Of a DNA stretch of 64,000 nt, positions 47,924-60,458 are shown one piece after another. The stretch is from Acholoe squamosa (lineage: Eukaryota; Annelida; Polychaeta; Phyllodocida; Polynoidae): positions 39,187,250-39,251,249 of the forward strand of contig OX439051.1 in assembly GCA_949317995.1 (NCBI GenBank). Direction: 5' to 3'. The translations under genes were made by a program, and so were the position numbers. Position 1 is the first letter of the stretch. Each line of letters opens with the position of its first letter. The notes under the pieces were generated by a model, which saw nothing but the letters and a program-made list of their open reading frames with translations, was not told where the DNA came from and made no database searches.

Positions 47924-49180
47924 GCTGCTGGTTTGCATTCCACCACCCAAATGAGCAAAGGGCCGCAGTATCTAAATTATATTGGTAATCCCACCTGGTT
48001 ACAAGCGCACACACACGGTAAATTGACATGGAAAGGGATCATAGTTTTAAAGAAGGTCAAAGATCATGATTCTGCATAGTGCATAGATCTAATCATCCCC
48101 CTCTCAGAGGACCCTGAGGGCAAGGAATGATTTTCATAGGAATTGATCGATTCTATGTTGTGTTGAGTCATTTCATTTCTATATAGGACATAGCACTGAA
48201 CTGAGTAAATCTAGAATTTATGTAATTATGGGTTAATGTATGCCTATGATCTGAGCTATATAAAAAAACTAGTATCTACAGAGAACCAACAGATGGTATG
48301 TACTCATGACAAAATGATAGGAATTTAGAGGATTAAGGTAAAATACTTTTCACTGAGTGATAATAAGGGTATATGAGGCTGTGTGCTCTTCCCTGATTGG
48401 TCCATTCAGTATCCCAGCAAATCTTTTGTCATGCTGCGCCCGCCTCACCCCATGCGCTCTTAGGACTTGACGCGTGGGTGATCACGGACCATGACAAGAT
48501 GTGACGCATGCGTGAACATCCCAACCCAATTTGTGAAGTTGAGATAACATGCGTGAACCTTCACCAACAATGACACATGATGACATCATGTGTCATCACA
48601 CATTATCACACACACTGACACAAGGGTCATGACACAGTATCACATATATTGACGCACAGACTAATTTGTGGGTGGGGGATAGGCAGGGGGGGGGGGGTTG
48701 CAGGTGGTTGTGGCACATTCCAAGTTAAGTCTTGCAAATAGGGAGAGAAAATGTCTAAAATTGGATATATTCACAGAGGTAAGTGTGAGATACTAACAAA
48801 AACTTGAAGTCATCCTGATACTTCCAAAAAAAAGAAGTGAACATAAATGTTTCCTGGTCATCAAAATATTAGCCCTCGAATACAGGTTGCACAATCCAAT
48901 TTCAGCCCCCCCCCCAGGCAACTGCCATGGAGATTGGACAGTTTTCCTATGCAATTATTTTCTCCCCTTTTATCAAAAAATCCTTTTTTAGAATAAAAAA
49001 TTGCATCTGTCAATGGCCCCTAGGTTGTTTCTTGACTATTTGTGCAAAATGGGACCCATCTTAAAAATTGGCATACTTTTTTTCTGGAAAGGCCTGTTGG
49101 CATGGCAACCTGGTTGCCATGGCGACCAGCTCAAACAAAATGAGAAATCGAAGATATCACATATTGAGCCATAGCATTGG
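47924..49180. repeat. Intergenic with TGACA-rich repeats and a perfect palindrome
   Basis: 48571-48595 is a perfect palindrome with 12-bp arms (TGACACATGATG, one central base). It sits in a tract of TGACACA/TATCACA motifs (48480-48660) resembling the 92-bp repeat at 53.2-53.7 kb. 49096-49126 holds two X-box-like palindromes (GTTGGCATGGCAAC, GTTGCCATGGCGAC). No gene seen. Confidence 0.6.
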
Positions 49181-51420
49181 TTTAAATTTATTTTTAACAC
49201 AATTTGAACTTTAAAAAAAAAAAGATCTACTCCTTGAGTACCTTTTCAAGGTTATGACATGTTGACCTTGACCAAGGTCAAGGTCACCCTTTTCAAGGTC
49301 AAACACTAAAATTTGGCAGAAATTAGCAAGGACATCATATTTATGGCCATAAAATTGGATTAAATTCACTTTTTGACATATTTTAAAATCCTAAAATGGT
49401 CAATTCTTTGAGTCCTTTTTCAAGGTTCCAACATCATTGACCTTATCTTAGGTCAAGGTCATCCTTCTTAAGGTCAAACCTCTAAATATGATTGAAATTT
49501 ATATGAGAATTAAATTTCTGGCCATAAATCTGGTTCAAATTCACTATTTGACATGCTTTAAGATGATAAGATAGTCCACTCCTTAAGTTACTTTTTACTA
49601 GAAATGGCCACATCTAGGTTGGTCAACTCATTTTTTGACACACCTTGAAATCCAAAAATTTGCTACTCCTTGAGTACAAGGTCATGACACATTTAACCTT
49701 TGCCAAGGTCAAGGTCACCCTTTTCAAGGTCAAATGCCTAAATTTGGCAGAAATTAGCAAGGAAAAGCTGAAGGATTGGACCTCTTTATACCAGTGTCCA
49801 GTATTTTAGGGTAACCTCCGTTACTATCAGCCTTTAGTGGCCCTGGGCAGAAAATAAAAAGACTAAAATGAAGATCAATTAGGAACATAGTTATGTGCCA
49901 GATTAGGACTTGATATCTCCTGACATCTCCGGACTAGATGCATTTCCCTGGCAAAATCTGAAGTAGTTTTTTTTAAGGTGAGTGACTTCTGTTACCATGA
50001 CTAAGCATGTATTATTAAAGTGAAAACAAAAAAAAAACTAGTACTAGTCCAAAGAAAATGAAAAAAGGAAACTGTATTGCAAAAATCAGATTGATTGATG
50101 GTATATCTAATTTTTTTTAGGGAGAAAGTACTGTGAAAAAGTGACCTCTGTTACCGGTGTCTTCCGTTACGAGTCAAGCCATAATGTCTAGCTTTAAAAT
50201 CCTAAGTTGGTCAACTCATTTTTGACACACCTTGAAATCCAAAAATTAGCTACTCCTTGAGCACAAGGTCATGACACATTTAACCTTGGCCAAGGTCAAG
50301 TTCACCCTGTTCAATGTCAAACACCAAAATTTGGCAAAAATTAGCAAGGAAATCATGTTTATGGCTATAAAATTGGTTTTAATTAATTTTTTGGCATGCT
50401 GTAAAATACTAAAATGGCCACATCTTTGAGTCCTTTTTCATAGTTCCAACAATTTTGACCTTAGACAAGGTCAAGGTCATCCTTTTCAAGGTCAAACATC
50501 ATTGAAATCAGCTGGGAAATTAAATTTATGACCATAACATTGGTTTGAATTTATTTTATGCCATGCTTTGAAATACTTGGTCTACCTTTTGAGTGCATTT
50601 TCAGGGTCATAACACAGTTGACCTTGGCCAAAGTTAAAGCCATCCTTTTCAAGGTTAAACACCTCAAATTGGCTGGTTATTAGCAGCTCATCCTAAAAAC
50701 AATGGGAGAAAATTTACACTTTTGAGAACACAGAAACGGGCCATTTAAAGGTAAAAATGCTGTTTTGTCCAAAAATGAGTTATGGTAATTTTAGTAGAAT
50801 GGATGTCAATTTAACTGAATCAAACATTTTTAGCTAGATTCCCACTCTGAATAGTGTAAAATCATCATAGATCCTGCTGGATGGGACTAATATGCTGATA
50901 TAAGTGGGGGATATTAACTAATGACAACAGAGTATTTCAGGTTGCCATGGTAATCAAATTTTGAATTTTCTTTAAATTTGTATTGAAAATGCCACTCCAA
51001 CAGCTTTCAGAAGATGTAATGTGAACTATCAAAACAGTATGTTTAGAGATAACACAAAGTATATCAGTGTCATTACAGTATAGTAACTGATTAATTTTCC
51101 TGAAATTGATTGGTTTTGTGAATATGGGACCAGAGCATTTATGAGGCATTTTACAGTTTAAGATATTTGGCATGATATCTTTCAACAATGGTTTCAATAT
51201 ACTTCCCATGCTTTTATTAATGTGTATTATATGAAATGAAAGCTCTTGATGACCTTTTTTTAAATACTCTTTTCTCTGAGGCCTATCCCTTAGTTTTAGG
51301 GATGGGTCAAAATGGTCTTCTTTTTGTTTAATTAATACTTTTTCAAAGTTCTAACATTGTGACCTTAGCCTAGGTCAAGATCATCCTTTGCGAACACCTT
51401 TGGTAACTTTAAATGGGGGT
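49181..51420. repeat. Degenerate ~176-bp repeat dense in TCAAGGTCA half-sites
   Basis: Blocks starting with TGACCTTG(A/G)CCAAGGTCAAG or variants occur at about 49262, 49438, 49693, 50281, 50457, 50622 and 51360; neighbouring intact blocks are about 176 bp apart. Seven perfect TCAAGGTCA sites lie at 49278, 49293, 49453, 49709, 49724, 50471 and 50486, plus many one-off variants. TCAAGGTCA is the extended half-site bound by ERR, SF-1/FTZ-F1 and related monomeric nuclear receptors. No coding content. The array is interrupted by the fold-back element at 49765-51846. Confidence 0.85.
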
Positions 51421-51846
51421 GGGCGGTAACGGAGGTCACCGGTAACGGAGGTCACTTTTTTACAGTATTTCCTCTCTAGAAAATTAGATATACCATCAAT
51501 CAATCTGATTTTTGGTATACAGTTTCCTTTTTTCATTACCTTTGGACTAGTATCGGTTATTTTTGTTTCCACCTTAATTATACGTGCTTAATCATGGTAA
51601 CGGAGGTCACTCACCTTAAAAAAACTACTTCAGATTTTGGCAGGGAAATGCATCTAGTGCGGAGATGTGAAGAGATATCAAGTCATCATCTGGCACATAA
51701 CTATGTCCCTCATTGGTCTTCATTTTAGTCTGACATTGACCAGAATATTCTTTTTATTTTCTGCCCAGGGCCACTAAAGGCTGATGGTAACGGAGGTCAC
51801 CCTAAAATACTGGACACTGGTATAATGAGGTCCAGTCCGTCAGCTT
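49765..51846. mobile_element. Fold-back element with ~400-bp inverted arms
   Basis: 49765-50170 and 51425-51846 are long inverted repeats (for example GACCTCTTTATACCAGTGTC on the left and GACACTGGTATAATGAGGTC on the right), moderately diverged. GTAACGGAGGTCAC and its complement occur five or more times within the arms. The space between arms is filled with the TCAAGGTCA repeat, which also flanks the element on the left. No transposase frame is visible. Confidence 0.75.
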
Positions 51847-53184
51847 AATTCAGGACATAGTGTTTTCAGTAAGCAGCCTTTTTCATCATAAGGCCCCCCA
51901 CATGCAAAAAGTAAGAAAATAATCTATGTTGTGGACATTTTTCTTTAATTAGTTCTAGAAATCCTAAAAAAGTCCAAAAAGTTAGTAAAAACTGATTTTT
52001 AAATGTACTATGGCACAGAAACTTCCCTGGACAGCGGTTCCCTACTTAACATGGAATGTGCCTTGTGGATTTCTGATATTTCATAACTTTATTAACATCA
52101 ATTCAGCTGTTCATGCTGGTTCCCATTGAAGATATCTCTCCTCTGCATGTCATGTGTTGCCCACTTTGCTTGAAAAAGGATAGATATTCTGTCAGCTGTG
52201 TGAGTTGAATTTTCCTTGTATCAGTCTTGAGAATGCCTGTTGAAATGATAAGAAATGGTCATAAACAAACAGCAGCCATCTAATTTTGACCACCCACTCA
52301 CATCCAAGTTGATAAACAATGACCACTTCCATATGGCAGCCTGAATCCCCCAGAATTTCCCTGAGCCTTGCTCCCATAGAAAGTTCTACATTAATTTGGG
52401 GTGTTGAGACAAATAGCTGAATTCAGCAACAAGATAGATGTTCAGGGATTGTAGATAATATCAATGTGTTACTGTATAAATGCTTATCACATAGGATTTC
52501 AAGTCAAATCAATCTAGAACTGTGTGACCACCTACCACAAGATCTGTTCTCCATGGCTGCCTCTGCCTGACTGTTTTGAAAGCAGGAGGAGAACAAAGGA
52601 ATGGGAGGGAAATTTGAAATGGACCAATCAAAACACAGAATAGTACATAATGTGTCATTGTGCGTGAAGTTCTGTCATGGTGGGTGAGAGTTGGCGAATC
52701 TTGACACATGCTCACATCTCCTCCCACAGTCTGTCATGCTTATGTTGGACAAAGTATCTGCCCCTATTATCACTCAATACAGAGTTTTTTAACCAGCCTA
52801 TGAAGAGTTCCTGTATATTTGCTCTAATCAGCTGTGACCTAGCTGATCAGTAGACATTAAACCTTCATATCCCCTCAAACCAGGACAAACAGATACTTAG
52901 ATATCATGTAAAACATATGCAATTCAAATTCAGTGCTATGTCCCATAGACAAAACAAATGAGCTATTATGTCTAATGTATGCACTAAATCACAAATACTT
53001 GGCTATCATTATGTTCCTGATTCATATGTATTTCATGCCATGTAAGAAAGTAACTTGCTCTGTGAAACATAAATTCTCATATTGACTTTTACTCAATAGG
53101 CCCACTTTGCAAAGTACAAGCCATGAGAATCCATACAGATTCCATAGTCTCTTATTGTTGAAGGCTTGGTGAAGAAATGTCATG
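51847..53184. other. Intergenic, no gene seen
   Basis: No recognisable exon or RNA gene. 52620-52740 carries a diverged match to the TGACA-type repeat that becomes tandem at 53185. Confidence 0.4.
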
Positions 53185-53660
53185 CTAGGTGAGAGTTGAC
53201 AAGTATTGACACATGTTGACATGTGCTCACCCTGGACCCCTCACATCTTTATTGAAGTAAGTGAAGACATGTGAAGCTGCCTGAGAGTTGACAAGTATTG
53301 ACGAATGCTCACCCAGTTCCCATCACCTCCTTATGGAAATGAGTGAAGACATTTGAGCTTGGGTGAGAGTTAACAAGTATTGACACATGTTGACATTTGC
53401 TCACCCAGTTCCCCTCACATCTTTATGGAAATGAGTGAAGACATGTGAAGCTGTGTGAGAGTTGACAAGTATTGACACATGTTGACACTTGCTCACCCAG
53501 TTCCCCTCACATCTTTATGGAAATGAGTGAAGACATGTGAAGCGGTGTGAGAGTTGACAAGTATTGACACATGTTGACGCATGCTCTCTCAGGTCTTACT
53601 GAAGTAAGTGAAGGTTTGTCAAGCTGAGTGTGAGTTGACATTGTATCACACAAAATGACA
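53185..53660. repeat. 92-bp tandem repeat, about 5 copies
   Basis: GAGAGTTGACAAGTATTGAC starts at about 53191, 53283, 53365, 53457 and 53549. Spacing alternates between 92 and 82 bp, the short units lacking about ten bases (ACACATGTTG in the longer ones). Units contain CTCACATCTTTATGGAAATG. Confidence 0.9.
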
Positions 53661-54350
53661 TTATTCGTTATCACTCAATGTACTCACACATTCCTCACCC
53701 AGCATGACTCATGTTCACTAGGATTTGCTGGGATGGTGTGGTGCTATGCTTCTCACTGATTGGTGTATTTTCAGAAGTCAAAGTTCTTTGTTCATGGTAG
53801 CAGCAGTTATACCATCCCATGTAGCAAGCCCGCTCGGGGCCAAATTGGTTTTACCCGGGATAAGGTGGTTCAAAGCGGGCAGTATTCAGTACATGGGTTT
53901 TAGGTTCGGCAGATGCTGGGTTTCCAGTCAGGGCCACACAGGGCAGCCCAAATCGGGCAAACCCACTTGAGCCCGTTGGGCTCCCAACGGGTTTTGTCCT
54001 CAGCATACAGTCTGGGCCACATTGGGCTGCCCGATTTGGGCACTGGTCAGCTTTAAAATGGGCAACCACATTGGGCCCAGGATGGTTTCAAAATGGGCAT
54101 CCCAAGATGGGTACTTAGCTGCATAAAGTCTTCCCAGTCTGGGGTGAGAGTGGGTTTGAACAGGGCAGCCTCATCTTCTGAACTGTTCTAAACTCTGTGA
54201 TGAGTGTTCCCCCTCCCTCTCTCTATTTTGTTCGTCCCTCCCCTATCCATCCCCTACCCCTTCCATCTCCTCCTCATTCCACTCAACCTGCCCTGCCCTT
54301 TCCCCCTCTCACCCCGCTCTGCCCTGCCCTTCTGTCACCCTGCCCTCCCT

Positions 54351-54534
54351 GGGCCTCCCTAGCCCACTTAAAAGGGTCTATTTCTCCTCTTTCCTATCCC
54401 CTCAGGATGTGTGTGGTGCACATATGCGCAGGCACTGACACATTCCTCTATGAATTTGTGTAATGAGGATCTCGCCATGAATATGACCTTAGCTGTCGAA
54501 ATGGCATTAAACATCTATTACTCACTCACTCTCA
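54351..54534 (+). mobile_element. SINE-like 3' tail repeat, partner 20979-21162
   Basis: About 90 percent identical to 20979-21162, same orientation, ending in the ACTC-type simple tail that then merges into a CTCACCCTGCC minisatellite. Confidence 0.65.
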
Positions 54535-54905
54535 CTCCCAGCCCTCACCCTACCATGCCCTGCCCTGCTCTCACCCTGCCCTGCCCTGCTCTCACCCATG
54601 CCCTGCCCTGCTCTCACACTGCCCTGACCTGCTCTCGCCCTGCCATGCCCAGCTCTCACCCTGCCATGCCCTACTCTCACCCTGCACTGCCCTGGCATCT
54701 CCTTCGCTCACATGCCCTGCCCTGCCCTCTCACCCTGCCCTGTCCTACTCTCACCCTGCACTGCCCTGGCATCTCCTTTGCTCACATGCCCTGCCCTGCT
54801 CTCACCCTGCCCTGCCCTGCCCTCATCTCACCCTGCCTTGCCCTCTTCTCACCCTGCCCTGCCCTCCTCTCACCCTGCCCTGCCCTCCCCCCTCCCTTCC
54901 CTCCA
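54535..54905. repeat. CCCTGCCCTGCTCTCAC minisatellite
   Basis: Irregular tandem copies of a 15-20-bp pyrimidine-rich unit (CCCTGCCCTGCTCTCAC and shortened forms), with a ~90-bp internal duplication (CACTGCCCTGGCATCTCCTT occurs near 54692 and 54758). The plus-strand open frames here (Pro-Cys-Ser rich) are repeat artefacts. Confidence 0.9.
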
Positions 54906-56371
54906 CCACTGCTGTAGGACACTTTCCCTATACCATTAATACACAGATAGGTTCATAGTAGGGATCCAGATATCTCATGTAAAAGGCAACACTGACTAGT
55001 CCTGGAAAGAACAGCTTCATGTCTTTCTTTGTACTAGTAGGCTTGCAAGGTGTATTTGTGGTGTGGGGGCAAACAGGTCCCACAATTAGGTATAAGAGGA
55101 CTATATATAGAGGCAATTGAGAAACCAAAAATATCCCCTGCCCCTGTAGGCCAGTCCATGGCAGACTCACTACAAAGTGGTTTCACAGCACTCCAGGCAG
55201 AATTCTACTACCCATACCAAACTTATTTCTTTTAGACATAGGACAACTGGAATAGACTACTAAATCAGATATGAAGTAATAATGTGCAGACTTTCTCATA
55301 GTCTGGAAAAACTTAGATGTTTCTAGTCAAAAGTGCAAATCAAGGTCATCTGAGTAGTAGTGGAATGGCAACACCATTTCTATTGCACTGAACTTGGAAC
55401 AAGAGCAGATATGCAGAGGTACAGTCATTATGAACTTGAAGGCTCACTTCTCTACTCCTACATAGGGAATTAGTGGGGGAAGATTGAGGCCAGAATGTCA
55501 CTTTAATGAATCAAAGTGCCTTGTGTTGGCTGAATGAGTTTGATTCAAATGAATGGTACTGCTCTGCCTTTCCACTTGGGTAGATATTGCATTTACTGCT
55601 TTGGTGATGGGGGGGGGGGGTTAGATTAGCTCAAGGATTTGTTGCTTATTGACTTTTAAAAAAAGAAAAGATTTTGGATAAATTTCTCAAAAAGAATTTT
55701 TAACATGTCACCACTAATTTTTCATCAAATCGGGCAGCCCACTTTAGGCCACACCAAAAACCCATGTTAAACTCACTTTGAGCCCAAATCGGTGAGCCCA
55801 ATTTCAAACAGATCTGTGCCCGAATCGGTTAGCCCAGTGTGGCCCAGACCCTTTGCTGAGGACAAAACCCATCGGGCGCCCACTGTGTTAACCCTGTGTG
55901 GCCCACATCAGGAGCCCGCTCTGGCCCAGACTCGGGCCACACCATTTTTGCTACCTGGGATGCAGCCACTGGAGAGAGGATGTAAGGTAGGTAAGGCTCT
56001 CTCAATTGATTATATTCAGATTTAGAATGTGGTAGTTCATGAATACACATACAGTATTTTGTATCCTCTTTCCTTCACCACAAGCCACATGTATATTGTG
56101 TCTGGTCTGATTGTTTTCTTTTTGAACAGGACCTCAGAGAAAGGAAATAATTATTAAAGAATTACACTGCAGTCACTTCACATCAATGAGGCAGATAACA
56201 CTGCACTAGTATCATGGACAGAGAAGCTGCTAAATTGATGTTTCAATCATGAATAAAGTATTTAAGATAATTATAGTGAGTCCCCCCATCCACAAACCAT
56301 GAGCAACCTAACTCAAATCAACCAAATAGTGTCAAATTGAGCCAGTCTGCACTAACACATGGGGTCAGTGT
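54906..56371. other. No gene seen; poly-G tract
   Basis: Apart from the right arm of the 53813-55962 element and a poly-G tract at about 55609-55620, nothing is recognisable. Confidence 0.4.
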
Positions 56372-56550
56372 GAGTCAGCTTGTGCAACCTTGCAATAGAT
56401 GCAATTCAGTTACTTGAGTCAGCTTGTGCAACATTGCACCAGACTCAACTTCTTAACTTGAGTCACCTCATGCAACCTTGCACTAGACACAACTTTCTAA
56501 CTTGGGTCAGCATTTGCTACCTTGCTCTAAACTCAAATGTTGCACTTTGT
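56372..56550. repeat. 44-bp tandem repeat, 4 copies
   Basis: GAGTCAGCTTGTGCAAC-type starts at 56372, 56416, 56460 and 56504, exactly 44 bp apart, with increasing divergence to the right (last unit GGGTCAGCATTTGC). Confidence 0.9.
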
Positions 56551-57372
56551 ACATGTTTCTAACTCGAAGAGTGACCTAGTGACTCAATGACTCTCAAGCT
56601 GACACTAATTTGCTGGGTGTTGGTTGTTTCACTTAAATACTAAATTACTGATGCCACGTGCACCTATCACCAGTTGTAGCAGTGGCGTATCCAGGATTTG
56701 GAAAAGCAGGGGGCGCGGCCCAAAAGGGGGGGGGGCACACCCCCTATTTTTGCTGCATTGCTTATACATTGGTGGTATTGCAAAATGTGTTATATCAAGA
56801 ATAGTAAAAGCTACAGGATAATGATACTGCACATGGATCTTCTGTTAGGCTATATGGATATTTGTCGAAGGAAGTAGCAAAATATGCCAGTTAATAAAGT
56901 ACAAAGAGCATCTGTTTGCACCCTCACAGTGTTGTGTATGTACAAATGTGATATACATGTATTTTGTCAAGCATGACGTCATCAGATGCATCAGATAAAT
57001 ATGGTACTCTCTTATACAGTAACACATATTTGAATAATAATGACAGAATCATTAAAATTTTTATTTGACGGAAAGGCCATCAAAATAAGCTTTTTTAAAA
57101 ATTGGATAGGGTTTTATTTTAAAGCATCATGCCGGCCCTATTGGGTTTATATAGTCATGGAGAGCCAGTATGAAAAGTGGCATGGTGCACTCCTTAAAGG
57201 GTTAATGTATGAGTCACGTGGTGCATAGAGGCATCATGATTATTATTAAATTTTCATTGGTATGATGCATGGCATGATCCTATTGAGTCTACTCGCCAGC
57301 GTGCCGGTCTTGTGGGGCTATGAAGGGTGTCTAATATTTGTAAAAAGAAATTAAAGAAACATAGAATGGGGG

Positions 57373-57375
<3 letters not shown>
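56551..57375. other. Intergenic with an old repeat fragment
   Basis: GTGGCGTATCCAGGATTTGG at 56682 followed by a G-rich tract looks like a transposon terminus of a widespread type, but no partner exists in the window. No gene seen. Confidence 0.35.

Positions 57376-57447
<72 letters not shown>
57376..57447. repeat. (GA)36 microsatellite
   Basis: Uninterrupted GA dinucleotides for 72 bases. Confidence 0.98.
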
Positions 57448-57449
<2 letters not shown>

Positions 57450-57527
57450 AAAAGATACACAGACAGATGAATTTCATATTCCTCCCCCACATGAACTCCT
57501 CGCAAGCTGGACTTTATCATCTTATCT

Positions 57528-57899
57528 TAGGCCAAAAAAAAAAGGTATGTTTCCGGTAACATGGTCAGAAAAGTTGAGGTAGGTAGGTGGGATTTTTTAT
57601 TTTATTTTTTTTTTTTAGAATCAATGGTCTGATATACTCTTACTTTGCTTGGTTTTTCACTGGTTATCGTAAGGAACGATGGTTTCCCCCCACGGATTTG
57701 AGAATATGATGGGAATTTTTGTGTATAGTATTTGAATGTACATTTTGATATTAAATTGTCCAAAAATCTTTAAAAATTGAAAAAAAATCTTTAAAAAAGT
57801 CGGAAAATTATGAAAAAATCAACATAAAAAGCTGAGGTCGGCCCCTTTGGACTGAGGACGGTCGGATGACCGGAAACCTTTTTTTTTTTTTTGGCCTTA
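57528..57899. mobile_element. MITE with poly-A-bearing inverted ends
   Basis: TAGGCC plus an A-run plus GTTTCCGGT at the left and ACCGGAAACC plus a T-run plus GGCCTTA at the right form inverted ends of about 30 bp. The interior shares TTTCCGGTAACATG and the following T-rich segment with about 14762-14930 in intron 3 of the SMase-like gene, where a truncated copy lies (TTTCGGGTAACATG). No coding content. Confidence 0.7.
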
Positions 57900-58542
57900 T
57901 CATTTTTGTTTGTTTGTTTATTCATGCATTTATTCATTTATTAAATTTTGTTTATTCACTAATTCATTCATTCTTTTTCCCTATTTTTGCGATGCGATTT
58001 ATGTTACTATTGTTACCCTAATATTAACTTGCCTAATTGTTTGTTGAATTACCCTTGAATGACTCTTACTTTGATTAATTGTCTTCAAGAATGAATTAGA
58101 TTAATGACTTAGATATTATGTCACTATAATTCCAATGAAACCTTGGCAATATTATATTACGGAAGTCTTTTGTAGCAATACGTCCTATATTTTACAAAGC
58201 TGTAATCATTCCTATCATTGTTATACTACTGTTGTTGTGCTGTAGTTGGATAACTCAGGAGGTTATAAAATATGTTAAGTTTGCACTATTTTGAAATAAC
58301 CAATGATTCAGCTTAAATTCAGAAGAGCTGGAAAGGAAATAGGGCGGGGATCGTTTGGGGAGAGGGGGGGGGGTCGCCACACCCACTGAGAAGCACCTGA
58401 GGCCTGAAATGATTGTCATTCCTTACTGTATTATATATAAAGTCTATATTATTCACAGCCCTGCATATTTAAGCTGCACGGTAAGTTCAGTCTAACGCTA
58501 TATATAAGTCACACTCAGCCTCTAATATGATCTATATGCTGT

Positions 58543-58544
<2 letters not shown>
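57900..58544. other. Intergenic, no gene seen
   Basis: AT-rich, with an ATTCATTCATTC-like simple-sequence stretch at about 57920-57975. Confidence 0.4.

Positions 58545-58611
<67 letters not shown>
58545..58611. repeat. (TA)33 microsatellite
   Basis: Uninterrupted TA dinucleotides for 67 bases. Confidence 0.98.
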
Positions 58612-58614
<3 letters not shown>

Positions 58615-59401
58615 GGCTCTAAGGCAGTACCTTCTTGTATAGAGCCTTAATACCATGCATGTAAGGCACACCAATGTAAGGCGCACCCAGACTTTGTGGA
58701 CACGAGAGAGAAATTATAAATTGACATAACTTCTGTTATAACCAATTGTTTCTTTTTAAATCAAATCCCGGAGCTCCCCCAATTACACTCGAGTGGTAAA
58801 GGGAGTGGGGGATATTTGGTACATTTTATAGGGAAAAAAACCTCATTTTCGCTGGGCAGTAGGGGTCATCCTCGTGTATAATATACGCCTTATAGCCAGG
58901 ATATAACGGTCAGTCTAGGTACAAAACAGGGATGGACAGATAAATTGACATGTGACATGGACGTTAGTGACATAAGGAGAAAAAAAGTGGAAGGTTTGGT
59001 GGATTTCTTAAAATCGACACAGGATATGGTTGGTTCTCAGAGGTGTTATAAGACATGGGGATTGAAGTGACATGTGACATGCACATTTCTTAAATTTGAC
59101 ATGTGACATGGGCCCCATCCAGTCTTAAATAAGTGCCGGGGTACAGTAGCATTGAAATGGAAAATACACTACATTCAAAGTCATTGAAATGGAAAATGCA
59201 CAAATAAAATCCAAGTCTTGAATAAGCGCCAGGCTTGAATCAGAGCGGCGAGAGAGGTGGGGGGCGAGGTAGGTTGAGATTTATTAGTGTGGGGTGGGGT
59301 GGGAGGAGTGAGTATACAGACTTATAATTAGTGATGGGTTAACATGTTAAGTGTAGGAATTAAGCTTCCAGCACTGTAACCCTTTAAGGCCTGACTGTGC
59401 A
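58612..59401. other. Intergenic, possible MITE remnant
   Basis: GTAAGGCGCACCCAGA near 58675 and ATACGCCTTATAGCC near 58883 look like weak inverted ends of an old MITE. GACATGTGACATG recurs at 58950-59110. No gene seen. Confidence 0.3.
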
Positions 59402-60228
59402 TTAACTCGTCCTTTACCTATTACGCATTAATGCATAGTTTGGGCCGATTTTGGCCGATTTTTGACCGATTTTATATAGCCTGTAACTCCCTTGATTTTC
59501 AATAAAATGCCTAGGTTTTTTTCATAGTCGTAGGGTCAGTTGGGCTCTCTGCAGGCTGCAAAGAATAAGTCTCTACCTCTGATACTTTTTACATGGCAGT
59601 CTTGCTAGCTTGAGAGGAAAATATGAAATACCCTAAAAGTTTTCCATAGATTTTATCAGTATTTAAGCTGAAAAATCATGATAAATGTCAAATAATATTA
59701 TAATTTTTTTTGGATGAAAATTGACTTACTACATTTTTTCATGCTCATCAAGATAGCATTAAATTCTTTACTGAATTTTAATCCATTTTTGGCTATTTAG
59801 GGTGGTTACCATGGCAACAGATGTCAGATTATGCTAGAAAACATTGATTTTACCTAGTTCTGGTTGCCACGGCAACCTGAAAGAACATTTCTTGCATCCA
59901 ATGTGTACCAAAAACTCAAAAATATTCTGTATTTCCTACAATATTTTGCACTATATTTCATTAAAATTGATAAAGGGAATGCTGAAATATGGCAATTTGA
60001 AGTTTCTCTAAATTATAAAATTTTCTTATCAGAGCATTATCTTTATGATGATATATATGCCATTAATGATAATAGATTGAGAAAACCGGGATGGTACATT
60101 TTGAGATCAACTCACCTAGCCTAAACCATCACCATTTTTCTTCTAATTGGAATATCCATATAATTCCAACAGCTTCTGAAAGCTTATGCCACCTCCTACA
60201 ACCCAAAATTTGCTCTGAAATGAAATGC
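59402..60228. mobile_element. Piggybac-like MITE with X-boxes, right end lost
   Basis: Starts TTAACTCGTCCTTTACC and aligns with 23703-24515 over about 800 bp at high identity, but the right terminal GGTAAAGG...TTAA is replaced from about 60225. Carries X-boxes GTTACCATGGCAAC (59805-59818) and GTTGCCACGGCAAC (59863-59876) at the same places as its partner. Confidence 0.7.
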
Positions 60229-60458
60229 TGGTGATATACGCTTCATTGGTACATCAGGCCGACCAATGGGCATGATGCACTGCTTACAGTAGTTGGGACA
60301 AGGTGAGGATACCACAAAGTGGGCGTGGTTGACTGCTCCTACTTGGATGATTGAGCTGGGAGGAACCTGACCGTCCCCTTCCTGTTCATGCACTCCCTTC
60401 CCCATGGCTATCCCCTCTCTGACCTTTCCGGGAAATTCCCCCTCTACCCCCAGCTCCC

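Larger units (their letters stand above)
53813..55962. mobile_element. Inverted-repeat element with GGGCAGCCC-rich ends
   Basis: CATCCCATGTAGCAA (53813) and TTGCTACCTGGGATG (to 55962) are inverted ends, followed inward on both sides by about 230 bp of reiterated GGGCCACA, GGGCAGCCC and CAAATCGGGC motifs. The interior contains unrelated sequence, including the SINE-like repeat at 54351-54534 and a CT-rich minisatellite, so it may be a composite. The element at 63434-63698 has related ends (CCCAGGTAGCACA). Confidence 0.6.

Noticed and set aside
54197-54939. Pro/Cys/Ser-rich plus-strand frames
   Set aside because: Translations of the CCCTGCCCTGCTCTCAC minisatellite and pyrimidine-rich sequence, not proteins.
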